A stretch of DNA of 64,000 nucleotides, taken from the NCBI GenBank assembly GCA_964624475.1, contig CAZUYC010000042.1, positions 62,001-126,000 of the forward strand, in the 5' to 3' direction. This DNA comes from CAZUYC01 sp964624475. GTDB lineage: Bacteria > Myxococcota_A > UBA9160 > SMWR01. The notes beneath the pieces are model-generated. The model was not told where the DNA came from, searched no databases, and saw nothing but the letters and a program-made list of their open reading frames with translations. Position numbers and translations under genes: made by a program. Positions within the stretch are counted from its first letter, which is position 1; every line of letters starts with the position of its first letter. Shown piece after piece: positions 1 to 8,242 of the stretch.

Positions 1-1596
1 CTTCTCGCCGTACTCCTCGCCCGCGAGCAGCGACGGGATCACCACGTCCGAGGCCACCCCGTCGTGCTGCGTCGAGAGCCCGCCGGGCCGGAAGAAGAGC
101 TGGGTCGTGATCTTGAGCGCCCCGTCGCCGTGGGGGAGCGTCGAGACCGTCTGCACCGTCCCCTTCCCGAAGGTGTGGTCGTCCCCCACGATCACGGCGC
201 GCCGGTAGTCCTTGAGCGCCCCGGCCAGGATCTCCGACGCCGAGGCGGAGACCCGGGAGGTCAGCACGACGAGCGGGCCGGAGTAGAGCACGCCGCGGTC
301 GTGGTCGCGCTGGATCTGGCGTTCGCCGTCCGAGTTCTCGATCGCGACGATGGCTCCGGAGCGCAGGAAGAAGCCGGAGACGGTCACGGCGTGCTGGAGC
401 AGCCCCCCGCCGTTGCGCGAGAGGTCGAGGACCAGGCCGTCGGCCTTCTCCTCCGTCGCCTGCCGCAAGAGCCGCTCGACGTCCTTGGTCGACTGCCGCT
501 GCGTCGGGTCCGCGTCTCCGTAGAAGGAGGGCAGCTCTAGGACGCCGAGCTTCTGCTTGCGGGCTTCGATCTCGCGCTCCTCGAAGCGCAGGCTCGCCGC
601 CTGCTCCTCGAGGTCGATCTTGTCGCGCACGATCGCGACGTTGAAGCGCTCCGTGCTCTCCCCCTCGCGCAGGATGGTCAGGTCCACGCGGCTGCCGGCC
701 TTGCCGCGGATCAGGGACACCGCCTCGCGCAACGGCATGTCGATGACGTCGACGAAGTCGCCGTTCCCCTTGGGCGCGACGGCGATGATCTTGTCCTTCG
801 GGCGCAGCACCTTCTGGCGATCGGCGGCGCCGCCCGGGATGATCCGCTCGGCCACGGCGTAGCCGTCCTGCTCCGAGAGGGCGACGCCGATCCCCTCGAG
901 CGAGAGCGACATCCCGATGCGAAAGTCCTCGAGCACCTTGGCCGAGAGATAGCTCGAGTGCGGGTCGAGCGAGCCCGCGAAGGCGTCGAGGAAGTCCCCG
1001 TAGACCTCGTGGGGCGGCGTCTCGAGCAGGCGGCGGAAGCGCCGGTCGTAGCGCTCGGCGAGCTTGCGGCGGGCCTCGGCGAGCTCCGTCCCGTTCGAAA
1101 CGTAGGTCGCCATCTGGAAGTGGGCCCAGTTGCGCAGGAGCGCGTCGCGCTCCTGCGGCGTCGCCGGGTTGCCGCGCTCCTCCGGATCGAGGACCAGGGT
1201 CGCCTTCTCGTCGAGGGCGTAGCTCTCCGCGGAGACGAACTCGCGCACGAACTTCGCGGTGCGCTCGTGGTGGCGCACCAGGTTCTTGTGCAGGTCGGCC
1301 AGGGGCTTGCAGTCGCCCCCCCGGATGCGGTCGAAGACGCCGCGCATCGACTCGTTCACGGCCCGGACCTCGGCCCGGGTGAGCAGCATGCGCGACGGGT
1401 CGAGGCGACGGAGGTAGGTCTCGACCGTCCGCGCCTCGAGCTCGGGCCCAAGCGGGGTGCGCTGGACGTGGCCGCGCAAGAAGTCCTGCATCAGGTCGGG
1501 CAGCGCCCCGCAGGCGAGCTCCCCCGCGGCCGGCCCGGGGGCGAGCCCCAGCCAGAGCCCGGCGAGCGCGAGGGTACGGGAGAGGCGGTACGGCAT
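1..1596 (-). CDS. prc: Tail-specific (C-terminal processing) protease, 3' end outside window
   Basis: This is an S41-family tail-specific protease of the Prc/Tsp type, a periplasmic serine protease that degrades or trims proteins from the C-terminus. Reading begins at ATG 1596 and stays open for 532 codons to the edge, so the C-terminus is missing. An N-terminal signal peptide (hydrophobic stretch at about residues 8-25, ending PGPAAG) is followed by the helical Prc N-domain, a PDZ-like segment at about 215-310 (GIGVALSEQDG, then AAD, then KDKIIAV), and the protease core. SASASE at 450-455 and GKGTVQ around residue 478 match the Ser/Lys dyad regions; Ser452 and Lys478 are the likely catalytic pair. 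The family call is firm; the exact substrate is unknown. Confidence 0.93.
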   Translation of the reverse strand, partial: MPYRLSRTLALAGLWLGLAPGPAAGELACGALPDLMQDFLRGHVQRTPLGPELEARTVETYLRRLDPSRMLLTRAEVRAVNESMRGVFDRIRGGDCKPLADLHKNLVRHHERTAKFVREFVSAESYALDEKATLVLDPEERGNPATPQERDALLRNWAHFQMATYVSNGTELAEARRKLAERYDRRFRRLLETPPHEVYGDFLDAFAGSLDPHSSYLSAKVLEDFRIGMSLSLEGIGVALSEQDGYAVAERIIPGGAADRQKVLRPKDKIIAVAPKGNGDFVDVIDMPLREAVSLIRGKAGSRVDLTILREGESTERFNVAIVRDKIDLEEQAASLRFEEREIEARKQKLGVLELPSFYGDADPTQRQSTKDVERLLRQATEEKADGLVLDLSRNGGGLLQHAVTVSGFFLRSGAIVAIENSDGERQIQRDHDRGVLYSGPLVVLTSRVSASASEILAGALKDYRRAVIVGDDHTFGKGTVQTVSTLPHGDGALKITTQLFFRPGGLSTQHDGVASDVVIPSLLAGEEYGEK

Positions 1597-1649
1597 GATC
1601 GCTGGTCGGTGGATGGGGAACGACCTCCGAGTCAATTACCACACCAGGA

Positions 1650-2336
1650 TTGGCCGCACCCACCCCGAACCGGCATCCTACCCGGGTGCGCAAGCTCCCG
1701 GTGCTCCTCCTGGTCGCGGCGTTCGCGCTCCTGCTCCGCGCCGGGCACGAGTTCCGCGCCTCCGCCGGGATCGAGATCTCGCCCGAGTCCCTGCGGGAGT
1801 ACGTGCGTGCGCTCGGCCCGGTCGCCCCGATCGCCTTCCTCGGCCTGGTGACCTTCCGCTCGATCCTGCTGCTGCCGTCGGCGGTCGTGCTCACGGCCGG
1901 CGGCCTGGTCTTCGGCGCCTGGCTCGGCGCGATCTTCGGCGGGATCGGCCTGCTGGCCTCGGCCCTCTGGTGCTTCGCCGCCGCGCGCCTCTTGGGGCGC
2001 GACTGGGTCCAGTCGCGCATCCCCGAGCGCCTGCGGCCGCTCGAGGAGCGCGCCGAGTCGTTCGGACCCCCGCTGATCGGCCTCGCCACGGCGCACCCGA
2101 TGGGGGTGATGACGCCGCTCTACTTCGCAGCCGGGCTCTCGCGGATCCGCTTCGCGCCCTTCCTCGTCGCCTGCGCGGTCGCCGGCCCGATCCGCGCGGC
2201 GCTCTACGCCGGGTTCGGGGCGCAGCTGACCGACCTCTGGTCGCCGCGCTTCTGGGTGGCCACCGGGGTGCTCGCCGCGGCGTCGATCCTCCCCCTGCTG
2301 CATCCGGGCGTGCGCCGCTGGCTGCTCGTCCGCTGA
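1650..2336 (+). CDS. VTT/SNARE-associated (DedA/TVP38-like) membrane protein
   Basis: This 228-residue integral membrane protein of the VTT (DedA/TMEM64) superfamily has a probable role in lipid or membrane homeostasis, inferred from the family only. There is an N-terminal hydrophobic helix (LPVLLLVAAFALLLRA), then the VTT core: FLGLVTFRSILLLPSAVV, a glycine-rich GGLVFGAWLGAIFGG segment and a later amphipathic SRIRFAPFL stretch, with about five membrane helices. The open frame begins at TTG 1650. A GTG at 1686, just before RKLPVLL, is an equally good or better start, since no strong ribosome site precedes either. It diverges from the protease gene, with about 50 to 90 bases between them. Confidence 0.8.
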   Translation: MAAPTPNRHPTRVRKLPVLLLVAAFALLLRAGHEFRASAGIEISPESLREYVRALGPVAPIAFLGLVTFRSILLLPSAVVLTAGGLVFGAWLGAIFGGIGLLASALWCFAAARLLGRDWVQSRIPERLRPLEERAESFGPPLIGLATAHPMGVMTPLYFAAGLSRIRFAPFLVACAVAGPIRAALYAGFGAQLTDLWSPRFWVATGVLAAASILPLLHPGVRRWLLVR

Positions 2337-2376
2337 TCGGCCCGGCCGCCCCGATTTCCGAGGCTGGATCTCGGTC

Positions 2377-3822
<1,446 letters not shown>

Positions 3823-3890
3823 GGGGAATCTCCTCTGCACCGGGCACGGACGCCCGGACGACCGGGCGGGGCCCCCCGGATTCATCCTCT

Positions 3891-3914
3891 ATCCGTTCAT
3901 CCAGATGAACGGAT
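3891..3914. promoter_or_regulatory. Perfect 24-bp palindrome upstream of ahcY (candidate operator)
   Basis: Arms ATCCGTTCAT (3891-3900) and ATGAACGGAT (3905-3914) are perfect reverse complements around a 4-base centre. The site lies about 70 bases upstream of the ahcY start and just after the apaG stop. It could be an operator for a dimeric regulator of the methyl cycle (SahR-type ArsR proteins are known to control ahcY in Proteobacteria) or an RNA hairpin; its sequence was not matched to any known motif. A partial related half-site, GGATTCATCC, lies at about 3879. Confidence 0.55.
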
Positions 3915-3924
3915 TCTTTGGATT

Positions 3925-4320
3925 CTAGTGGATCGCTCCCGGCTCGCGCAAGGCGAAGCGGGCGACCTCGGCGTCGAAGCGCTCGCCCTTCTCGGTGACC
4001 ATCTGGTAACGGCCCTCCATCGAGCCGAAGGGCGTCGTGAGCGGGCATCCGGAGGTGTACTCGAAGCTCTCGCCCGGCTCGAGAACGGGGGTTTCGCCGA
4101 CCACGCCCGGGCCCCGGACCTCCTCGACCCGGCCGGTCGCGTCCCGGATGATCCAGTGCCGGGTGAGGAGCTGGACCTGCTCCGTCCCCTCGTTCGCGAT
4201 CTGGATCGTGTACAAGAAGAACCACTGGTTGCGCTGGGGGTGCGAGTACTCGGGCGCGTAGCGGCACTCGACGCTGACGCGGATCCCCTGGGTCACTGCT
4301 TCGGAGGTCGAGGACGCCAC
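3925..4320 (-). CDS. apaG: ApaG domain protein
   Basis: This 131-residue protein is a single ApaG (DUF525) domain of fibronectin-like fold, the usual length for the family. Diagnostic stretches are NQWFFLYTIQIANEG, LLTRHWIIRDATG, VEEVRGPGVVGE and the SGCPLTTPFGSMEGRYQMV block. The cellular role of ApaG is poorly defined; in enterobacteria it is linked to Co2+ resistance and Mg2+ efflux. It lies upstream of ahcY on the same strand. It may be co-transcribed with ahcY, although the palindrome between them suggests ahcY has its own control. Confidence 0.95.
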   Translation of the reverse strand: MASSTSEAVTQGIRVSVECRYAPEYSHPQRNQWFFLYTIQIANEGTEQVQLLTRHWIIRDATGRVEEVRGPGVVGETPVLEPGESFEYTSGCPLTTPFGSMEGRYQMVTEKGERFDAEVARFALREPGAIH

Positions 4321-4342
4321 GGGCGGATCCTAGCCCGCAGGC

Positions 4343-5284
4343 CTAGCGGAACGCCGGCATCACCTTCTCGGCGAAGAGGCGCGCCGGCTCCCTCGTGTCG
4401 CGCCCGAAGAACTCGATCGGGAAGAGCGTGCAGCCGAGGCGCACGTGCCGCTCGATCCGCTCGATCACGCCCTCGGGCGAGCCCCAGATGCCGTGCTCCT
4501 CGAGCCCGGAGCCCAGGTGCCCGCCGTAAATCTTCTTCGCCTTCTCGAGCTGCGCGCGCGCCGACTCGAAGTCCTCGGCGATCACCACGACGCATTGCTG
4601 CGACACCTCGAGGGTCTCGAAGTCGCGGCCGATCTCGTCGCAGCGGCGCCGCAGCGCCTCGACCTTCTGGCCGAGGCGCGGCTGGAAGACGGCCATGTTG
4701 TTCCAGATGTCGGCGTGCCGGGCGGCGATCCCCATGAGCACGTGCTCGCCGCCGCCGCCGATCAGGATCGGCGGAGGCTTGCGCGGCTTCGGCAGGCAGC
4801 TCGCGCCGGCGATCCGGAAGTGCCGCCCCTCGAAGTTCGCGCCGTCCCCGTCCCCGGCCCAGAGCCGCTTCATGATCTCGACCGACTCCTCGAGCGCGCG
4901 CAGCCGCTCGCGGAGCTCCGGGAAGGCGCAGCCGTAGGCGCGGAACTCGGCCTCGAACCAGCCGGCGCCGAGCCCGGCGATGACGCGCCCGCCCGAGATC
5001 TCGTCGATCGTGGCGATCTGCTTGGCGAGCACCGCCGGGTTCCGGAAGCCGGGCGGGGTCACGAGCGTGCCGAGCCGCGCGCGCTTCGTCACCGCCGCGA
5101 CGGCGGCGAGCAGCGACCACGCCTCCAGGATCGGCAGGCTCGGCAGCGGGACGCCGGTGAGGTGGTCGCAGACCCAGAGCGAGTCGAAACCGAGGTCGTC
5201 GCAGTGGATCGCGGCCGCGCGCGCCTCGTCCCAGCTCCGCTTGATCTGCGGCAGCGTCGCACCGAAGCGGACCGGACGGCCCAT
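4343..5284 (-). CDS. LLM-class (luciferase-like) flavin-dependent oxidoreductase
   Basis: This 313-residue TIM-barrel luciferase-like monooxygenase probably uses FMN or F420; the substrate is unknown. The N-terminus (VRFGATLPQIKRSWDEA) is followed by DLGFDSLWVCDHL, KRARLGTLVTPPGFRNPAVLAKQIATID, SGGRVIAGLGAGWFEAEF and PKPRKPPPILIGGGGEHVL, the typical order of this family. ATG 5284 is supported by GGAGGA about eight bases upstream; the upstream open frame shows no similarity. It is transcribed away from the short-chain dehydrogenase relic and OmpA gene. Confidence 0.92.
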   Translation of the reverse strand: MGRPVRFGATLPQIKRSWDEARAAAIHCDDLGFDSLWVCDHLTGVPLPSLPILEAWSLLAAVAAVTKRARLGTLVTPPGFRNPAVLAKQIATIDEISGGRVIAGLGAGWFEAEFRAYGCAFPELRERLRALEESVEIMKRLWAGDGDGANFEGRHFRIAGASCLPKPRKPPPILIGGGGEHVLMGIAARHADIWNNMAVFQPRLGQKVEALRRRCDEIGRDFETLEVSQQCVVVIAEDFESARAQLEKAKKIYGGHLGSGLEEHGIWGSPEGVIERIERHVRLGCTLFPIEFFGRDTREPARLFAEKVMPAFR

Positions 5285-5324
5285 GGGGCGGTTCCTCCGC
5301 GGCCAGTGTAGGATCGCTGCGCCG

Positions 5325-5423
5325 ATGCCGCTCGACCCGAGCCGCGTGCTGCTCTCCGATCGCGTCGCCGTCGTGACCGGAGCCGCCGTCGGGATCGGCG
5401 CCACGGTGGCGCTCGCCTTCGCG
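5325..5423 (+). pseudogene. N-terminal relic of a short-chain dehydrogenase
   Basis: From ATG 5325 the frame encodes about 33 residues that look exactly like the start of a short-chain dehydrogenase: LLSDRVAVVTGAAVGIG with the TGxxxGIG cofactor loop, then ATVALAFA. The family resemblance then stops abruptly and an unrelated OmpA-type lipoprotein follows in the same frame. This points to a deletion that removed the rest of the dehydrogenase and joined its start to the next gene. An in-frame fusion product of 209 residues starting here is possible. Confidence 0.6.
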
Positions 5424-5426
5424 GGC

Positions 5427-5954
5427 GTGACGTCGCGGCCGCGGTTCCCGACCCTGCGCCTTGCCCGCGCTGGAGCAGACGCGCGGGCTGCCTCGCGCAC
5501 CCGGCTCGTGATCCCGTTCGCGCTGGTCGTGGCCGGCTGCGCCGCGGTGCCGCCCCTGCCGATCCCGGGGGTGACGGCGCCGGAGCCCGCTCCGCCCGCG
5601 GCCGTGCCCATCGCGGCGCGCCTCGTCCTGCGCGGCGTCTACTTCGGCTTCGACAGCGCCGAGATCGATCCGGCGTCCGAGGTTCTGCTCGACGTGGCCG
5701 CCGACCAGATCCGCGGGCGCCCCGGCATCCGCGTCACGGCCCTGGGCCACACCGACTCCGCGGGCGCCGAGTCCTACAACCAGGCGCTCTCGCTGCGGCG
5801 CGCCGAGGTCGTGCGCAGGTACCTGGTGCGCAAGGGCGTCCCGGCCGAGGGGCTCGCGGCCCGCGGGCTCGGCGAGTCGGACCCGGTCGCGCCCAACGAG
5901 ACGGCCGACGGCCGGGCCCGCAACCGCCGCGTGGAGCTCGAGGTCGCACACTGA
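5427..5954 (+). CDS. OmpA-family peptidoglycan-binding lipoprotein
   Basis: This outer-membrane lipoprotein carries a C-terminal OmpA domain that should bind peptidoglycan. A hydrophobic export signal (LVIPFALVVAGC) carries a lipobox with Cys at the cleavage site. A proline/alanine linker follows, then the OmpA core: GVYFGFDSAEIDPAS, VTALGHTDSAGAESYN, LSLRRAEVVRRYLV and GESDPVAPNETADGRARNRRVEL. The start is uncertain: GTG 5427 gives an arginine-rich n-region, GTG 5508 gives a minimal signal, and ATG 5325 would fuse it to the dehydrogenase relic. The OmpA assignment is firm. Confidence 0.85.
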   Translation: MTSRPRFPTLRLARAGADARAASRTRLVIPFALVVAGCAAVPPLPIPGVTAPEPAPPAAVPIAARLVLRGVYFGFDSAEIDPASEVLLDVAADQIRGRPGIRVTALGHTDSAGAESYNQALSLRRAEVVRRYLVRKGVPAEGLAARGLGESDPVAPNETADGRARNRRVELEVAH

Positions 5955-5993
5955 GCGGCCGCGCGCGCGCTGCTACGGGATCGCAAGGCTGCA

Positions 5994-6036
5994 GCAAGCG
6001 AAGCGCGCAGCGAGGCGCAGCCGAGCGGAGTGCAGG
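5994..6036 (+). repeat. Dispersed GC-rich repeat, copy 1
   Basis: This stretch contains GCGCAGCGAGGCGCAG followed by CCGAGCGGAGTGCAGG and matches related copies near 31.35, 42.1 and 63.5 kb. It fills the gap between the OmpA gene and the amidotransferase and abuts the latter's apparent N-terminus. Confidence 0.5.
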
Positions 6037-6040
6037 ATAC

Positions 6041-6754
6041 CTGCCGCTCCTGGTCCTGAAGTGCGGGAGCACCCTCGCGTCGCTGCGCGAGCGGCGCGGC
6101 GACTACGAGGACTGGATCCTGGCCCGCATGGAGGTGCCGCGCGCCCGCGCGCAGGTCGCGGTGGCGCAGGAGCAGGACGCGCTCCCCGATCCCACCTCCA
6201 TCGCCGCGGTGGTGCTCACCGGCTCGAGCGCCATGGTGAGCGCGGCCGAGGCGTGGAGCGAGCGCACGGCGGGCTGGCTGCGCGCGGCCGTCGCCGCCGG
6301 GACGCCGGTGCTCGGGATCTGCTACGGCCACCAGCTGCTCGCCCACGCGCTCGGCGGACGCGTGGGGGTGAACCCGCGCGGCCGCGAGATCGGCACCGTG
6401 CTCGTCGAGACGCTGCCTGCGGCGCGCGGCGACGCGCTGCTCGGCGAGCTCCCCGCGCGCTTCCCGATGCAGGCCACCCACGTCGAGTCGGTGCTCGAGC
6501 TTCCGGAGGGCGCCACGCTCCTGGCCGCCTCGAGCGGCGACCCGCACCAGGCCTTCTGCGCCGGCCCGCGCGCCTGGGGCGTGCAGTTCCACCCCGAGTT
6601 CGACGCCGACGCGATCCGCGCCTACCTGGAGGCGCGCCGCGAGGTCCTGCGCGGCGAGGGTCGCGATCCGGAGGCCCTGCTGGCCGGCGTGAGCGAGAGC
6701 GCCTGCGGGCCGGCGCTCCTGCGCCGCTTCGCCGCGCTCGCGGCGCTGGCGTAG
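6041..6754 (+). CDS. Class I glutamine amidotransferase-like protein
   Basis: This glutaminase-type domain protein releases ammonia from glutamine. The nucleophile region GICYGHQLLAHALGG and the GVQFHPEF histidine/glutamate region are both intact. The first in-frame ATG is 6128, but conserved family sequence (LLVLKCGSTLASLRERRGDY, then EDWI) is encoded upstream of it. The frame from 6041 back into the OmpA gene has no ATG, GTG or TTG close by, so translation may begin at a CTG (6041), or the natural start may have been lost next to the repeat. It leads a tight operon: nine bases to the next gene. The partner synthetase is not obvious. Confidence 0.85.
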   Translation: MPLLVLKCGSTLASLRERRGDYEDWILARMEVPRARAQVAVAQEQDALPDPTSIAAVVLTGSSAMVSAAEAWSERTAGWLRAAVAAGTPVLGICYGHQLLAHALGGRVGVNPRGREIGTVLVETLPAARGDALLGELPARFPMQATHVESVLELPEGATLLAASSGDPHQAFCAGPRAWGVQFHPEFDADAIRAYLEARREVLRGEGRDPEALLAGVSESACGPALLRRFAALAALA

Positions 6755-6763
6755 ACTTGGGCG

Positions 6764-7765
6764 GTGGCCCGGATCTACCACGACGAGGACGCGGACACGG
6801 CCGCGCTCGGCGGAGCGACCCTCGCCGTCGTGGGCTACGGCAACCAGGGCCGCTCGCAGGCGCTGAACCTGCGCGATTCGGGGATCCCGGTCGTGGTGGG
6901 CAACCTCCGCGACGCTGCCTACGAGCGCGCGGAGGCGGACGGCTTCGAGGTGCTCCCGGTCGCCGAGGCGTGCGCGCGGGCCGCGGGTGTCCTCCTGCTC
7001 GTCCCCGACGAGGTGATGCCCGAGGTCTGGCGCGAGCAGGTCGCGCCGGAGCTCGAGGCGGGCGACCTCGCGGTCTTCGCATCGGGCTACAACGTGGCCT
7101 TCGGACTCATCACGCCGGCGCCGGACCTCGACGTGGCCCTGGTGGCGCCGCGCATGATCGGGGCCGGCGTGCGCGATAGCTATCTCTCCGGAGCCGGATT
7201 CCCGAGCTTCGTCGGCGTCCACCAGGACGCGACCGGCCGCGCGCGCGAGCGCATGCTCGCGGTGGCGAAGGCGATCGGATCGACGCGCGCCGGCTGCATC
7301 GAGATGTCGATGCACGACGAGGCGAGCCTCGATCTCTTCACCGAGCAGGGCTTCGGACCGGCCTTCGGGCGCGTGATGCTGACCGCCGTGCAGCTCCTGG
7401 TGGAGGCGGGCTACCCGCCCGAGGCGGTGCTGCTCGAGCTCTACCTCTCGGGCGAGCTCGCCTACTCGATGGAGAAGATGCGCGAGCTCGGCATGGCGCG
7501 GCAGATGGACCTCCACTCGCACACGAGCCAGTACGGCTCGGCCACGCGCGGCGCGCGCTTCCAGGACCTCGAAGGGCCGCTGCGCGAGCGCATGGGCGCG
7601 GTCCTCGCGGAGATCCGCTCGGGCGGCTTCGCCGAGGAGTGGTCGCGCAACCGGGAGCGCGCCGGCCGGATCTTCGAGCGCGTGCGCGAGGCGCGCGAGC
7701 GGTTGCCTCTCGCGCGCTGGGAGGAGGCCGCGCGCAAGGCCTTCCGCATCGGCGACGCGGGCTAG
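6764..7765 (+). CDS. Ketol-acid reductoisomerase-like protein (atypical)
   Basis: This is a 333-residue homologue of ketol-acid reductoisomerase (IlvC), which makes dihydroxy-acids in branched-chain amino acid synthesis. The NAD(P) loop GYGNQGRSQALNLRDSG and the metal-binding helices are recognisable (DLFTEQGFGPAFG and ELYLSGEL keep the acidic residues). However the loop that is usually APKGPGH or similar is APRMIGAGVRDSY here, so the active-site loop differs from standard IlvC. It starts at GTG 6764, and the DCC gene follows after four bases. A paralogue acting on another 2-keto or acetohydroxy substrate is plausible; housekeeping IlvC is not excluded. Confidence 0.78.
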   Translation: MARIYHDEDADTAALGGATLAVVGYGNQGRSQALNLRDSGIPVVVGNLRDAAYERAEADGFEVLPVAEACARAAGVLLLVPDEVMPEVWREQVAPELEAGDLAVFASGYNVAFGLITPAPDLDVALVAPRMIGAGVRDSYLSGAGFPSFVGVHQDATGRARERMLAVAKAIGSTRAGCIEMSMHDEASLDLFTEQGFGPAFGRVMLTAVQLLVEAGYPPEAVLLELYLSGELAYSMEKMRELGMARQMDLHSHTSQYGSATRGARFQDLEGPLRERMGAVLAEIRSGGFAEEWSRNRERAGRIFERVREARERLPLARWEEAARKAFRIGDAG

Positions 7766-7769
7766 GATC

Positions 7770-8210
7770 GTGGCCAGCGCCGCCAGCGAGCCGAGCGCAG
7801 AGCCCGCGGGCATCGTCCTCTTCGACGGCGTCTGCGGCTTCTGCGACGCGGCGGTGCCCTGGCTGGTGAGCCGGGATCCCGAGCTCCGCCTGCGCTTCGC
7901 GCCGCTCCAGGGCGCGACGGCGGCGCGCCTGCGCGCGCGCCACCCCGAGATCCCGGACGGGCTCGAGACGCTCGTCTACGTCGAGGCGAGCGGCTCGGAC
8001 GAGCGGGTCCATCTGCGCTCGGAGGCGGTCTTCCGCGCCTGCGCCGCGATCTCCGGCGCGCCGCGCTGGGTGGGCCTCGTGGCGCGGCTCCCGCGCGCGG
8101 CGACCGACCTCGGCTACCGGATCTTCGCGCGCGTGCGCTACCGCGTCTTCGGCCGGCTCGACGCCTGCCGCGTCCCCGGCCCCGCCGAGCGCGCCCGGAT
8201 GCTCGACTGA
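7770..8210 (+). CDS. DCC-family thiol-disulfide oxidoreductase (DUF393)
   Basis: This 146-residue protein has the DCC signature: LFDGVCGFCDAAVPWLVSRD near the N-terminus with a CxxC pair, then LRFAPLQG and an SEAVFRACAAI segment followed by a hydrophobic C-terminal half ending GRLDACRVP. DCC proteins are thioredoxin-like; most functions are unassigned. The start is GTG 7770, four bases after the reductoisomerase-like gene. Its stop overlaps the upstream-extended frame of the next membrane protein, which supports co-transcription. Confidence 0.88.
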   Translation: MASAASEPSAEPAGIVLFDGVCGFCDAAVPWLVSRDPELRLRFAPLQGATAARLRARHPEIPDGLETLVYVEASGSDERVHLRSEAVFRACAAISGAPRWVGLVARLPRAATDLGYRIFARVRYRVFGRLDACRVPGPAERARMLD

Positions 8211-8242
8211 TTCACGCCGGCATCCTGCTCGCGTCGCTCGGC

